A stretch of DNA of 64,000 bases from Sorangium cellulosum So0157-2 (GTDB lineage Bacteria; Myxococcota_A; Polyangia; Polyangiales; Polyangiaceae), in assembly GCF_000418325.1 (NCBI RefSeq), contig NC_021658.1, forward strand, positions 5,567,501 to 5,631,500, given 5' to 3'. Both the position numbers and the translations under genes were made by a program. Below, one piece after another: positions 43,689-60,825 of the stretch. The notes beneath the pieces are model-generated. The model was not told the DNA's origin and did no database searches. It was given only the letters and a program-made list of their open reading frames with translations. Numbering within the stretch: the first letter of the stretch is position 1; each line of letters opens with the position of its first letter.

Positions 43689-46600
43689 CAGAGACCCTCG
43701 AGACAGGCGGGTTCGCGCTCTCGCCGCAGCAGCGGCGGCTCGCGGCGCGGTCGCGCGGCGCCGCGGAGCCGTCGCCGTACCGGGCCGTCGCGCACGTGAC
43801 CATCGACGGGCCGTGCGACGAGCGGCGGATCGCCTCCGCGCTGCGCGAGGTCGTCGCGCGGCACGAGATCCTGCGGACGACGTTCGAGCTGCCCGACGGC
43901 GCGCCCGGGGTCCAGATCGTCGGCGCGCCGCGCGTCGACCTCCGCGTCGAGGCGGACCCCGGCGGCGCGGGCGCCGCGCTGGCCCGCGCCGCGAGCGAGC
44001 CGCTCGGCGACCCGCCCCTCCGCGCCGCCCTCGTCCGGCGGTCCCCCGAGCGCCACGAGCTCGTGCTGAGCGCCCCCGCGCTCTGCGTCGACGGCGCCTC
44101 GCTAGAGAACATCGTCGCCGAGCTCGCCGCCGCCCTCGGGCGCGGCGCCCCGCTCGCCGACGAGGCCGCGTCGGCCGCGGTGCGGCAGTACGCCGACGTG
44201 GCCGACTGGCAGGACGGCCTCCTGGAGTCCCGCCACGCGGCCGACGCGCAGGCGCTCTGGGCGCGCGAGCGCCTCCCGGACGCGCCCGCGGCGGCGCTCC
44301 TCTTCGCGCCGCCGGCGGACGCCCGGCCGGGCTTCCGGCCGCGCCGCGCCGCGATCGCCGTCGATCCGGCCGTCCAGCCGCGGCTGCGCGCGGCCGCGGA
44401 GGCCTCTTCCGTCCCGCTGCCGGTCGCGTGCCTCGCCGCCTGGGCGGCGGTCCTGTGGCGGTCGAGCGGCGAGGACCCCGCCGGCGTGACCGTGGCGACC
44501 CTGTTCGACGGGCGGACGCACCCGGAGCTCGGCGCCGCGTGCGGGCCGTACGAGCGGTACGTCCCGCTCCGGGTCGCGCCGTCGCGCGGCGAGCCGCTCG
44601 CCGGCCTCGCGGCGCGGGTCGCCCGCGCCGAGCGCGAGGCCCGCGCCCTGCAGGACTACGTGCCCGACGCGCTCCCGCTCGGGGCCTTCGGCTTCTCGTT
44701 CCGGGAGGCGGCGCCGCCGCGCGCCGCCGCGGGGCTCCGGCTCGCGCTCGCGTCGCGCCGCGTGACGACCGAGCCGTTCGTCGCGCAGCTCGTCTGCTCC
44801 GAGACGCCCGAGGGCGTCGCGTTCGAGCTGGAGGTCGACGCGTCCGTCGCCAGCGACGAGGACGCGGCGCGCCTCGGCGAGCGCTTCGCCACGCTGCTCG
44901 CCGAGCTCACGGCGCGCCCCGGCGAGGCGGTCGACCGCTGCGCGTACCTCGGCCCGCGCGAGCTCTCCCGGCTCGACGCGCTGGCCCGCGGGCCAGCGCG
45001 CCAGCGCGAGCCCGTGACGCTCGACGAGCTCGTGTCCCGACAGGCCGCGCGCACCCCCGACGCCGTCGCGGTCGAGCTCGACGACGCGTCGATCAGCTAC
45101 GCCGAGCTCGAGCGCCGATCGAACCAGCTCGCCCGTCACCTCGCGTCGATGGGCGCGGGCCGCGAGACCCTCGTGGGCGTCTGCCTGCAGCGCTCGCTCG
45201 AGCTCGTGATCGCGGTGCTCGGCGTGGTCAAGGCGGGGGCGGGCTACCTCGCGATCGACCCGGATCTCCCTCCGGCGCGGGTCGAGCACATGCTCCGCGA
45301 GATGCGCGCGCGCATCCTGGTCACGGACGAGGCCACCGCCGACGAGCTCCCGACCGGCGGGTGCGCGGTCGTCTGCGTCGACGGCGACGCCGCCGCGATC
45401 GCGCGCGCGAGCGGCGCGTCGCTCGGCGCCGCGCGCGCGCTCCCGGACAACGTCGCGTACGTGATCTACACGTCCGGCTCGACGGGCCGGCCGAAGGCGT
45501 CGCTCACGTCGCACCGCGCGATCGTGAACCAGATGGGCTGGGTGCAGGAGCGGTGGCCGCTCGGCGAGGGCGACCGCATGCTCCTCAAGGCGCCGTTCGG
45601 CTTCGACGTCTCGGTCTGGGAGGTCTTCTGGCCGCTCCTCGCCGGCGCGCGGATCGTCGTGGCGCGCCCCGGCGGCCACCGCGACCCGGCGTACCTCCGC
45701 CGCACCATCGAGCGGCACGGGGTGACGATCGCGTACTTCGTCTCGTCGATGCTCTCGGCGTTCCTCGCGGACGCGCCGGGCGCCTTCCCGGCGAGCCTCC
45801 GCCGCGTCCTCGTCGGCGGCGAGGCCGTCCCCGCCGAGCTGACGCGGCGCTTCTTCGCGGCGGCGGCCCACGCCGACCTGATCAACATGTACGGCCCGAG
45901 CGAGGCGTCGATCGCGGTGACCGGGTGCTCGCTCCCGCGCGGCGAGGCCGGCTCGGTCGTGTCGATGGGGGAGCCCGTGGCGAACGGCGAGATCGTCCTG
46001 CTCGACGCCGGGATGCGGCGCGTGGGCCTCGGCGTGACGGGCGAGCTGTACATCGGCGGCGTCCCGCTCGCGCGCGGCTACGGCAACAGCCCCGAGCAGA
46101 CGGCGCTCCGGTTCGTGCCGCACCCGTTCGCGCGCACGCCGGGCGAGCGGCTCTACAGGACCGGCGACCTCGCGCGCTGGCTCCCGGGCGGCACGCTCGA
46201 GTTCCAGGGGCGCACCGACCACCAGATCAAGCTGCGCGGCCACCGGATCGAGCTCGGCGAGATCGAGGCCGCGCTCGAGGCCCTGCCGGCCGTGCAGCAG
46301 GCGGTGGTGATGCTGCGCGAGGACGCCCCGGGGCACCCGCGCCTGGTCGCGTACGTGGTGCCGGCGCCGGGCGCGCCGCTCCCGCCGGACCTGCGCGAGG
46401 CGCTCCGGGGCCGCCTCCCGAGCGCCATGCTCCCGTCCGCGGTGGTCGCCCTGGAGGCGCTGCCGCTCTCGCAGAACGGCAAGGTGAACCGCGCGGCCCT
46501 GCCGCCCCCGGACCCGGCGGCGGGCGACCCGGCGGCCCCGCGCGTCCCGCCGCGCACGCCCACCGAGGCGCTGCTCGCCGGCATCTGGCGCGAGGTGCTG

Positions 46601-48304
46601 GGCGCCGGCGAGGTCTCCGTGCTCGACGACTTCTTCGACCTCGGCGGGCACTCGCTCCTCGCGACGCAGGTCGTCGCCCGCGTGCAGCGCGCGCTCCGCG
46701 TCGAGGTCCCGCTGCAGCTCGTGTTCGACCGGCCCACGATCGCGGCGCTCGCGCCCGCGGTCGAGGCGCTCGCCGCGCGGGCGGCCGCCCCGGCGGGGGG
46801 CGCCGCGCCGCCTTCGCCCGCCGCGGATCCCGCCGGGGCGCCGCGCGCCGGGGCGCCGTCGCTCCCGCGGCGCCGCCTCGAGCGCGCGCCGCTCTCGCAC
46901 GCCCAGCGGCGCATGTGGTTCCTCGAGCAGCTCACGCCGGGCACCGCGATGTTCAACGTGCCCACGGCGGTGCGCCTCACCGGCGCGCTCGACGTGCCCG
47001 CGCTCGAGCGCGCCGTCGCCGGCCTGCTCGCGCGTCACGAGTCGCTGCGGTCCGCGCTCGCGTCGGTCGACGGCGAGCCGGTCCAGGTCGTGCGCCCCGC
47101 GCCGGCCGCGCCGCTCGTCGTGATCGACCTCCGGGCCGGGTCGCGATCGCTGGAGGGCGCGATCGCGGCCGAGGCGTGGCGGCCGTTCGACCTCTCGACC
47201 GGGCAGCTCCTGCGCGCCGCGCTCTTCCGGGTCGACGCCCGCGAGCACGTGCTCGTGATGACCATCCACCACATCGTCTCGGACGACTGGTCGATGGGCG
47301 TGCTGGTGCGGGAGCTCCTCGCGCTCTACGCCGGCGCCGCGCTGCCCGAGCCGGCCTTGCAGTACGGCGACTACGCGGCCTGGCAGCAGGAGGCGCCCGT
47401 GGACCAGGCGCAGCTCGACTTCTGGCGCGAGCGGCTGCGCGGCCTCCCGCTCGCGCTGGGCCTCCCGAACGACGGGCGCAAGGCGCAGGGCCCGGAGGAC
47501 CGCGCGGGCGCGAGCGAGGAGGTGGGCGTCGCGCCGGCGCTCGCGCGGTCGCTCGAGGAGCTCGCGCGCGCCGAGGGCGCGACGCTCTTCATGGTGCTGC
47601 TCGCGGCGCTCGACGTGCTGCTCCACGCGTTCACGGGCGACACCGACATCCCCGTCGGCACGCCGCTCGCGAACCGGCGGCGGCCCGAGCTGGAGGGGCT
47701 CGTCGGCCTGCTCGTGAACCCGGTCGTGCTCCGCGTCGACGTCTCCGGCGAGCCGACGTTCGCCGAGCTCCTCGCGCGCAGCCGGCAGACCGCGCTCGAC
47801 GCGTTCGCCCGGCAGGACGTCCCGTTCGACCTCGTGGTGAACGAGATTCGGCGCGAGCGCGACGTCGCCCAGAGCCCGCTGTTCCGCGTCTGGCTCGCCC
47901 TGCAGAACGCGCCGAAGGCCGCGGTCGTCGTGCCGGGCCTCCGCGCCGACCTGATCCCGCTCTACCCGCCGATCGTCCCGTTCGATCTCTCCATCCTGCT
48001 GTGGCCCACGGACGAAGGCGGCCTGCGCGGGTATTTCGAGTTCCGCCGGAGCCAGTTCGACGCGGCGGCGGTCGCGCGATTGCCGCGGGTCTTCCTGCGG
48101 CTCCTCTCCGCGGTGGTCGAGCGGCCCCGAGCCCCGGTCGCCGAGCTCGCCGCGTTCGTCCGCGAGGAGGACGCGGCGTTGCGCAAGGAGGAGGCCGAGG
48201 CGTTCCGGCAGCGCGCCGGCCAGCTGCGCAAGCGATCGGCCGAACGGGAGCGATCCGGTGCTCCCGAGGCGCGCGTGGACGGGCCTCATCTCGAGAAACC
48301 TTAA
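43685..48304 (+). CDS. NRPS: inactive C-like domain-A-PCP-C
   Basis: 1539 residues. Residues 8-430 fold as a condensation domain (FALSPQQRRL, EVVARHEILRTTFELP), but the HHxxxDG active site reads SAPALCVDGAS: the catalytic His is gone. The A domain follows (A3 YTSGSTGRPKASLTSHR, with Ala replacing the usual Gly after PK; A4 FGFDVSVWEVFW). Its pocket by eye is D-V-W-Y-L-G-M-I-A-K, which I cannot assign. PCP Ser is near 990 (LGGHSLLATQ). A second, active C domain (HHIVSDDWS at 1195) ends the protein, followed by a 45-residue charged helix likely used for docking. It accepts the ketide chain from the preceding protein's terminal C domain. Start overlaps the upstream stop (ATGA). Confidence 0.93.
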   Translation: MTETLETGGFALSPQQRRLAARSRGAAEPSPYRAVAHVTIDGPCDERRIASALREVVARHEILRTTFELPDGAPGVQIVGAPRVDLRVEADPGGAGAALARAASEPLGDPPLRAALVRRSPERHELVLSAPALCVDGASLENIVAELAAALGRGAPLADEAASAAVRQYADVADWQDGLLESRHAADAQALWARERLPDAPAAALLFAPPADARPGFRPRRAAIAVDPAVQPRLRAAAEASSVPLPVACLAAWAAVLWRSSGEDPAGVTVATLFDGRTHPELGAACGPYERYVPLRVAPSRGEPLAGLAARVARAEREARALQDYVPDALPLGAFGFSFREAAPPRAAAGLRLALASRRVTTEPFVAQLVCSETPEGVAFELEVDASVASDEDAARLGERFATLLAELTARPGEAVDRCAYLGPRELSRLDALARGPARQREPVTLDELVSRQAARTPDAVAVELDDASISYAELERRSNQLARHLASMGAGRETLVGVCLQRSLELVIAVLGVVKAGAGYLAIDPDLPPARVEHMLREMRARILVTDEATADELPTGGCAVVCVDGDAAAIARASGASLGAARALPDNVAYVIYTSGSTGRPKASLTSHRAIVNQMGWVQERWPLGEGDRMLLKAPFGFDVSVWEVFWPLLAGARIVVARPGGHRDPAYLRRTIERHGVTIAYFVSSMLSAFLADAPGAFPASLRRVLVGGEAVPAELTRRFFAAAAHADLINMYGPSEASIAVTGCSLPRGEAGSVVSMGEPVANGEIVLLDAGMRRVGLGVTGELYIGGVPLARGYGNSPEQTALRFVPHPFARTPGERLYRTGDLARWLPGGTLEFQGRTDHQIKLRGHRIELGEIEAALEALPAVQQAVVMLREDAPGHPRLVAYVVPAPGAPLPPDLREALRGRLPSAMLPSAVVALEALPLSQNGKVNRAALPPPDPAAGDPAAPRVPPRTPTEALLAGIWREVLGAGEVSVLDDFFDLGGHSLLATQVVARVQRALRVEVPLQLVFDRPTIAALAPAVEALAARAAAPAGGAAPPSPAADPAGAPRAGAPSLPRRRLERAPLSHAQRRMWFLEQLTPGTAMFNVPTAVRLTGALDVPALERAVAGLLARHESLRSALASVDGEPVQVVRPAPAAPLVVIDLRAGSRSLEGAIAAEAWRPFDLSTGQLLRAALFRVDAREHVLVMTIHHIVSDDWSMGVLVRELLALYAGAALPEPALQYGDYAAWQQEAPVDQAQLDFWRERLRGLPLALGLPNDGRKAQGPEDRAGASEEVGVAPALARSLEELARAEGATLFMVLLAALDVLLHAFTGDTDIPVGTPLANRRRPELEGLVGLLVNPVVLRVDVSGEPTFAELLARSRQTALDAFARQDVPFDLVVNEIRRERDVAQSPLFRVWLALQNAPKAAVVVPGLRADLIPLYPPIVPFDLSILLWPTDEGGLRGYFEFRRSQFDAAAVARLPRVFLRLLSAVVERPRAPVAELAAFVREEDAALRKEEAEAFRQRAGQLRKRSAERERSGAPEARVDGPHLEKP

Positions 48305-48357
48305 CGCCCGACGCTCCGTGCAACGCGGCGGACGAGCGGTGAAGAGAGGAATGGACG

Positions 48358-49740
48358 ATGGCCGATAGGACCGTATTGGAGCGACTGGGAATGGGTCGTC
48401 TCCCGGGTGATTTCTTCGAGCAGCGGACTGCGCGGCAGTTCCGGTTCAGGATCTTCGAGGACGTGGTCAAGGCCTGCTCGCGGCCTTCGCGGTACGACGA
48501 CGCCGCGCTCCCCTGGATCCGGTCGCTCTATGCCGGCGCCCCGAGCGTGGCGCTCTACGCCCACGTGCCGTGGTGCGTCGAGGAGTGCACGTACTGTTAT
48601 TACTGGGGGAAGATCGACAAGCGCTCGGAGATGCAGCGCTTGCTCGAGGCGGAGCGGGCCCACGCGCGGCTCATGGACGAGCTCTGCGGCCTGCGCGAAA
48701 AGAGCGTGCCCTCGATCTATTTCGGCGGCGGCACGCCGACGGTCCTCCCGCGCGACATGCTGGAGGAGCACCTCGCGTTCTTCACGAGCTACCGCCTGAC
48801 GCCGGACGCCGAGGTCTGCGTCGAGGCCAGCATCGGCACGCTCGGGCGCGAGAAGCTCGACGTGCTGGAGCGGTACGCCACGCGCCTGAGCATCGGCGTG
48901 CAGGCGTTCAACGACCGGCTCCTCGGCATGGTCGCGCGGACGTTCTCGCGCGAAAAGGCGATGGACGTGCTGCGCGAGGCGATCGCGCGCATCCCGTCGG
49001 TCAACATCGACCTCCTGTACGGGCTCAAGACGCAGACGCGCGCCGAGTTCCTGGAGTCGGTCGAGACCGCGATCGCGCTGGAGACGCCATCGATCACCCT
49101 CTATCGCCTGGAGGTCCGCGACGATCCGCCGCTCGTGCGCGAGTACGAGGCCGCCCCGGGCGCCTTCCCGAGCGAGGTCGAGTGCCGCGTGATGCGCGCC
49201 GAGGCGAAGGCGCTGCTCGAGAGCGCCGGATACCGCGAGAACCTCGTCGGCTGGTTCCTCAAGCCGAAGGTCGCGGACACCAAGGTCTACCGCGAGCGGT
49301 GGGAGAAGCAGACCCCGTGCGTGGCGTTCGGGCCGCACGTGCAGAACTACGGTCCTGGCCACTTCTACATCAACGTCGACGACAAGGAGGAGTACATCGC
49401 GCGCGTGAACGCCCGCTCGCTGCCCATCGGCACGAAGTACGAGCTCGGGCCGCTGGAGCGGATGTACATCCTGGTCCTCGCGCTCTGGAAATCGAACCGC
49501 CCGGTGGATCTCGCCGAGCTGAGGGCGTCGTTCGACGACGCGCTCGTGCAGCGGTTCGCCGCGTCGACCGCGAGGTACGTCGACTGGGGGCTGCTCACGA
49601 GCGCCGGGGCGGTCCTGTCGCTCACCCCCGCCGGGGAGTCGCTGCTCGAGTGGCTGCTCGGCGATCTCATCCAGCAGCTCTCGACGTCGCGCCCGGCGCC
49701 CGAGCGGCTGAACGACCGCCGCTCGCTCCCGCTCTTGTGA
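48358..49740 (+). CDS. Radical SAM enzyme, HemN-like; candidate class C methyltransferase
   Basis: 460 residues. The [4Fe-4S] motif CxxxCxxC is CVEECTYC (Cys73, Cys77, Cys80), preceded by YAHVPW as in HemN. SAM-binding GGGTP is in IYFGGGTPTVL, and HemN-like IGVQAFNDRLLGMVART and IDLLYGLKTQT follow. The C-terminal part is a HemN-type helical domain. True coproporphyrinogen oxidases are housekeeping enzymes. HemN-like members inside NRPS or RiPP clusters are usually class C methyltransferases acting on sp2 carbons with two SAM molecules. That role is inferred from its place between two NRPS genes. GAGAGGA precedes the ATG. Confidence 0.88.
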   Translation: MADRTVLERLGMGRLPGDFFEQRTARQFRFRIFEDVVKACSRPSRYDDAALPWIRSLYAGAPSVALYAHVPWCVEECTYCYYWGKIDKRSEMQRLLEAERAHARLMDELCGLREKSVPSIYFGGGTPTVLPRDMLEEHLAFFTSYRLTPDAEVCVEASIGTLGREKLDVLERYATRLSIGVQAFNDRLLGMVARTFSREKAMDVLREAIARIPSVNIDLLYGLKTQTRAEFLESVETAIALETPSITLYRLEVRDDPPLVREYEAAPGAFPSEVECRVMRAEAKALLESAGYRENLVGWFLKPKVADTKVYRERWEKQTPCVAFGPHVQNYGPGHFYINVDDKEEYIARVNARSLPIGTKYELGPLERMYILVLALWKSNRPVDLAELRASFDDALVQRFAASTARYVDWGLLTSAGAVLSLTPAGESLLEWLLGDLIQQLSTSRPAPERLNDRRSLPLL

Positions 49741-49807
49741 TCATGCACGCGATGGACAGGCGCGCGAGGCGCGGTGACGGGCAACTCTATCCCTCCGGGA
49801 ATTCGCC

Positions 49808-50848
49808 ATGAGCATCTCCAATCGGCCGCTCCGCGGCGATCGTCGTCGAGAAGTGGTCCTGTCAGGCGCGGCGCTCGTCGACGTCCGCCCGTGGAGCGAG
49901 GCGCGCTCGGTGCTCGCCGTCGCGAGCCCCGCCGCCGCGGCGGGCCACGTGGATCTCGCCGCGTGGATCCGCGCGCACCGGCCGCGCGTCGACGCGCTGC
50001 TCCTGGAGCACCGGGCGCTGCTCTTCCGCGGCTTCGGCGTCGACGCGCCGGAGCGCTTCGCCGAGGTCGTGGCCGCGGCGTCGGACGGCGATCCGCTCGA
50101 CGCGCCCGGCGACGAGTCGACGCCCCGGGCCGAGGCGGGGGCGAGGCGGGTTTACGCCTCCACGTTCTACCCGCAGCACCAGACGATCGCGTTGCACAAC
50201 GAGGGGGCTTACTGCTTCACGTGGCCGCGGAAGATCTTCTTTTGCTGTCTCACCGCGCCCGGGGGGCGCGGCGAGACGCCCATCTGCGATGTCCGCCGCG
50301 TGCTCGCGCGGATCCCGCTGGAGATCCAGGCTCGCTTCGAGGCGAGGGGCGTGCGGTACGTGCGCAATTACAACGCGGGTGTCGGGCTGACCTGGCAACA
50401 GGCGTTCTATACGGACGACCGGGCCAAGGTGGAGGCCTATTGCAAGGCGCACGCGATCGAGGTCGAGTGGCTCGACGGCGAGCGGCTGCGCACCGTCGCT
50501 GTCCGGCCCGCGGTCCAGCGCCACCCGATCACGGGAGAGCGGCTCTGGTTCAACCACGCGGCGTTCTTCCACCTCGCCGCGCGCGAGGCCGACGTGCGGC
50601 AGGCGCTCGTGTCGACCTACGGAGAGGACGGGCTGCCCTTCCAGACGTTCTATGGAGACGGCTCACCGATCGATCCGGCGGACGTGCGGACGATCCTGGA
50701 CGCCTACGACGCGGAGAGGATCCTGTTCCCGTGGGCGCGCGGCGACGTGCTCCTGCTCGACAACATGACCGTCGCGCACGGCCGGGAGCCGTTCGAGGGC
50801 GCCCGCCGCGTGGTCGTCGCGCTCTCGGAGCCGCGGTCCGTGTCGTGA
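49808..50848 (+). CDS. TauD/TfdA-family Fe(II)/2-oxoglutarate oxygenase (SyrP-like)
   Basis: 346 residues. The facial triad is His130-x-Glu132 (ALHNEGAYC) and His324 (NMTVAHGREPFEG), with Arg333/334 positioned for 2-oxoglutarate. STFYPQHQTIALHNE and the DLLLLDN-like run (GDVLLLDNMTVAHG) match SyrP-like and clavaminate-synthase-like members. SyrP hydroxylates the beta carbon of aspartate while bound to an NRPS carrier. The Glu in HxE is typical of this subgroup. Located between NRPS genes, it likely hydroxylates a carrier-bound residue or the released peptide. The exact substrate is unknown. It is 67 bp after the radical SAM gene and is followed by the last NRPS after 85 bp. Confidence 0.92.
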   Translation: MSISNRPLRGDRRREVVLSGAALVDVRPWSEARSVLAVASPAAAAGHVDLAAWIRAHRPRVDALLLEHRALLFRGFGVDAPERFAEVVAAASDGDPLDAPGDESTPRAEAGARRVYASTFYPQHQTIALHNEGAYCFTWPRKIFFCCLTAPGGRGETPICDVRRVLARIPLEIQARFEARGVRYVRNYNAGVGLTWQQAFYTDDRAKVEAYCKAHAIEVEWLDGERLRTVAVRPAVQRHPITGERLWFNHAAFFHLAAREADVRQALVSTYGEDGLPFQTFYGDGSPIDPADVRTILDAYDAERILFPWARGDVLLLDNMTVAHGREPFEGARRVVVALSEPRSVS

Positions 50849-50933
50849 GCCGCGCGCGGCGCGCGCATCCAGGGCCGCCGCGGGCCGCGGACGCGGGGAG
50901 ACTTCGTGCTGAGCACCATGGACCGGGGATAGG

Positions 50934-58055
<7,122 letters not shown>

Positions 58056-58059
<4 letters not shown>

Positions 58060-59666
58060 GAAGCGACGAAGTCACGCTGAGGCCCAATGCCATCGCCGAG
58101 CCGCTCTTCAACCAGTGGTATGCGTGGATCTACCTGATCCCGCCGCCGAGCGCGGCGATGTTCCTCGCGAACAGCCACGTGAAGCTCATGCAGTCCTTCG
58201 CCGAGGACCCGCAGATCCACGTCGCCGCGCTCACGAACCCCGCGCTCGCCGGCGGCCCGTTCATCGGCCACGGCGCCGAGGCGGCGGGGGCCGTCCGGGC
58301 GCTCGCCGAGCGCACGATCCGCGAGCGCGCCCGGCTCCTCTCGCTCGCGGACGCCATTCACGAGCTCGACCGGCTCGTGGCGGAGCGGGGCGACGGCATG
58401 TCGCTCGAGCCGCTCTACGCGCAGATCCCCGCGCCGCTGCGGGGGATGGTCGAGCTGACCTACGACGTGAACGGCCAGCCGGCGGTGCGCTACTTCGAGC
58501 CGCTGTTCTACGACAGCGAGTATTACCAGCCGGCCGCGCAGAGCTTCGCCGTCTCCCTCGCGGCGAGCGACGTCCGCGGCTACGGGCTCAGCACGCCGCG
58601 GCTCCCGCGCCCCGGCGTGCTCATGCTCGACGTGCCGTTCGCGTCGGAGCACCTCGACGCGCTCTTCCGCATGCGCCACACCCCGGGATCGTACGGCGAG
58701 ATCCGCGAGCGGCTCGGGGTGAGCGCCGGCGACGAGCCGCTGTTCCGCAGCTTCTTCTCGGCCGAGCCGCCGCCGCGCCGCCCGGACTACCGCTCTTCCG
58801 AGCCGCGGCTCACGTATTACGGCCACGCGTGCGTCTTGATGGAGAGCGCGTCGACGAGCGTCCTGTTCGATCCGATCATCGCCTACCAGCACGGCGGCCC
58901 CGGCGAGCGCCTCACGCACGACGACCTGCCCGAGCGGATCGATTACGTCGTGCTGACGCACAACCACCAGGACCACTGCCTGCTCGAGACGCTGATCGAT
59001 CTGCGCCACAAGATCGGCACCATCGTCGTCCCGCGGAGCAAGGGCGATTGTCGCGTCGACCCGTCCTTGCGCCTCGCGCTCGAGCGGATCGGCTTTCCGC
59101 GCGTGGTGGAGCTCGGACCGATGGAGTCCTCGTCGATCCCGGGCGGCCGGATCACGGCGCTCCCCTTCCTCGGCGAGCACGCCGACCTGGACATCCGGAC
59201 GAAGGCCGGCTTCGCGGTCGCGATGGACGGCCGCACCGCGCTGTTCCTCGCGGACTCGAACAACCTCGATCCGAAGCTGTACGACCGGATCCACGACCGG
59301 ATCGGCGACGCCGACGTCCTCTTCATCGGCATGGAGTGCGACGGCGCGCAGATGAGCTGGCTCTATGGCCCGCTGCTCACGAAGCCGCTCCTGCGGAAGC
59401 ACGACAGGTCGCGCCGGTTCACGGGCTCGGATTTCGAGCGCGGCTGGCCGATCGTCGAGCGGTTCCGGCCGAAGCAGGTTTACGTCTATGCGATGGGGCA
59501 GGAGCCCTGGATGGGGCATATCATGGTGATGCAGTACACGCCGGAGTCGCGCCCCATCGTCGAGTCGGACAAGCTCGTCGCGCGGTGTCGCGAGGCGGGG
59601 ATCACCGCCGAGAGGCTCTATGGCTGCAAGCGGATCAGCGTGGGCCGCGGGGGAGGGGAGCCGTGA
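58056..59666 (+). CDS. CmlA-type diiron beta-hydroxylase of carrier-bound amino acid
   Basis: 536 residues; CmlA of chloramphenicol biosynthesis is about the same size. An N-terminal dimerisation/arch domain is followed by a metallo-beta-lactamase-fold domain with His302-Asn-His304-Gln-Asp306-His307 (THNHQDHCLLETLIDLR), Glu374 (LGEHADLD) and Asp400 (FLADSNN). This spacing reproduces the CmlA metal-ligand pattern, including the Glu unusual for the fold. CmlA-family enzymes hydroxylate the beta carbon of an amino acid tethered to an NRPS carrier using O2 and a diiron centre. Position right after the thioesterase (ATGA overlap) supports action on one of this assembly line's residues. Which residue is not determined. 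Confidence 0.92.
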
Positions 59667-60694
59667 TCGCGGCGACGGATGGGGCCGCCTCGCTGCCGCC
59701 GCCCGCGGTCGGCGCGGGCACGGGGATGAGGTATCGCCAGCTCGGGAGGAGCGGCCTTCGGGTCTCCGAGATCGGGCTCGGCTCGTGGCTCACGTACGGC
59801 TGGCACGTCGAGAGGGAGCGCGCCGTCCCGTGCATCCGCCGCGCCTTCGAGCTCGGGATCAACTTCCTCGACACGGCGAACGTGTACGGCCGCGGCGCGT
59901 GCGAGAGCTTCCTGGGCGAGGCGCTCCGCGGGGTCCCGCGCGACAGCTACGTCATCGCGACGAAGGTCTTCTTCGCCATGAGCGACACGGATCGTGGGCT
60001 GTCTGCGGCGCAGATCCACAAGCAGATCGACGCGTCCCTGCGGCGGCTCCGGACGGACTACGTGGATCTGTATCAGTGTCACCGCTTCGACCCCGACACG
60101 CCGCTCGAGGAGACGATGGCCGCGCTCACCGAGGTGGTGAGGCAGGGCAAGGCCCGGTACATCGGCTTCAGCGAGTGGACGCCCGCGCAGATCCGCGCGG
60201 CGGCGGCGATCCCGAACGTCGTGCGGTTCGTGTCGAGCCAGCCGCAGTACTCGATGCTGTGGCGCGCGCCGGAGGCCGAGGTCATCCCGCTGTGCGAGGA
60301 GCTCGGGATCGGGCAGATCGTGTGGTCGCCGCTCTCGCAGGGCGTGCTCACGGGGAAGTACCTGCCCGGCAAGCCGCTGCCGCCCGAGTCGCGGGGCGCG
60401 ACGAGCGTCGGCGGCACGTCTCCGGCGGGCTCGTTCCTGTACCGCCGTTTCCTGGAGCCGCGGGTCCTCGAGATCGTGCAGCGGCTCCGGCCGCTGGCCG
60501 CGGAGGCCGGCCTGACGCTGGCGCAGCTCGCGATCGCGTGGATCCTCCGCCAGCCGGGCGTCGCCTCGGCGATCATCGGCGCGACGCGGGTCGAGCAGAT
60601 CGAGGAGAACGCGCGCGCCGCGGGCGTGACGCTCGACCCGTCGCTCGTGCGCGCCGTGGAAGACGTGCTGTCGTCGCTGCACGCCGGTTCCTGA
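59663..60694 (+). CDS. Aldo/keto reductase
   Basis: 343 residues from a GTG at 59663 that overlaps the upstream stop as GTGA, with GGAGGGGAG before it. The tetrad is visible: Asp and Tyr in LDTANVYGRG, Lys in VIATKVFF, His in YQCHRFD. MRYRQLGRSGLRVSEIGLGSW is the AKR start and IIGATRVEQIEENA the NADP(H)-binding end. It resembles the K+-channel beta-subunit-like group. As last gene of the operon it may reduce a carbonyl of the product, for example the beta-keto group left by the PKS unit without ketoreductase. That is inference. It is translationally coupled to the CmlA-like gene. Confidence 0.9.
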   Translation: MIAATDGAASLPPPAVGAGTGMRYRQLGRSGLRVSEIGLGSWLTYGWHVERERAVPCIRRAFELGINFLDTANVYGRGACESFLGEALRGVPRDSYVIATKVFFAMSDTDRGLSAAQIHKQIDASLRRLRTDYVDLYQCHRFDPDTPLEETMAALTEVVRQGKARYIGFSEWTPAQIRAAAAIPNVVRFVSSQPQYSMLWRAPEAEVIPLCEELGIGQIVWSPLSQGVLTGKYLPGKPLPPESRGATSVGGTSPAGSFLYRRFLEPRVLEIVQRLRPLAAEAGLTLAQLAIAWILRQPGVASAIIGATRVEQIEENARAAGVTLDPSLVRAVEDVLSSLHAGS

Positions 60695-60695
60695 G

Positions 60696-60815
60696 CGCCT
60701 TCGCGCTGACGTTCGCGGGCGCGCCTTTGCGCTGAAGTTCGCGAGCGCGCCTCTGCGCTGAAGTTCGCGAGCGCGCCCTCTGCTGATCTCCCGAGCGCAC
60801 CTCCGCGCTGACCCC
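60696..60815. repeat. Degenerate ~24-bp tandem repeats after the biosynthetic operon
   Basis: About five decaying copies of GCGCCTTTGCGCTGAAGTTCGCGA-like units. Copies 2 and 3 are nearly identical; the outer ones are diverged. They start right after the aldo/keto reductase stop and mark the end of the transcription unit. Confidence 0.75.
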
Positions 60816-60825
60816 GCGCGCGGAC

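Noticed and set aside
48358..49740. Housekeeping coproporphyrinogen III oxidase (HemN)
   Set aside because: Not excluded by motif alone, but location between co-directional NRPS genes and a distinct N-terminus favour a tailoring role; recorded as candidate methyltransferase instead.
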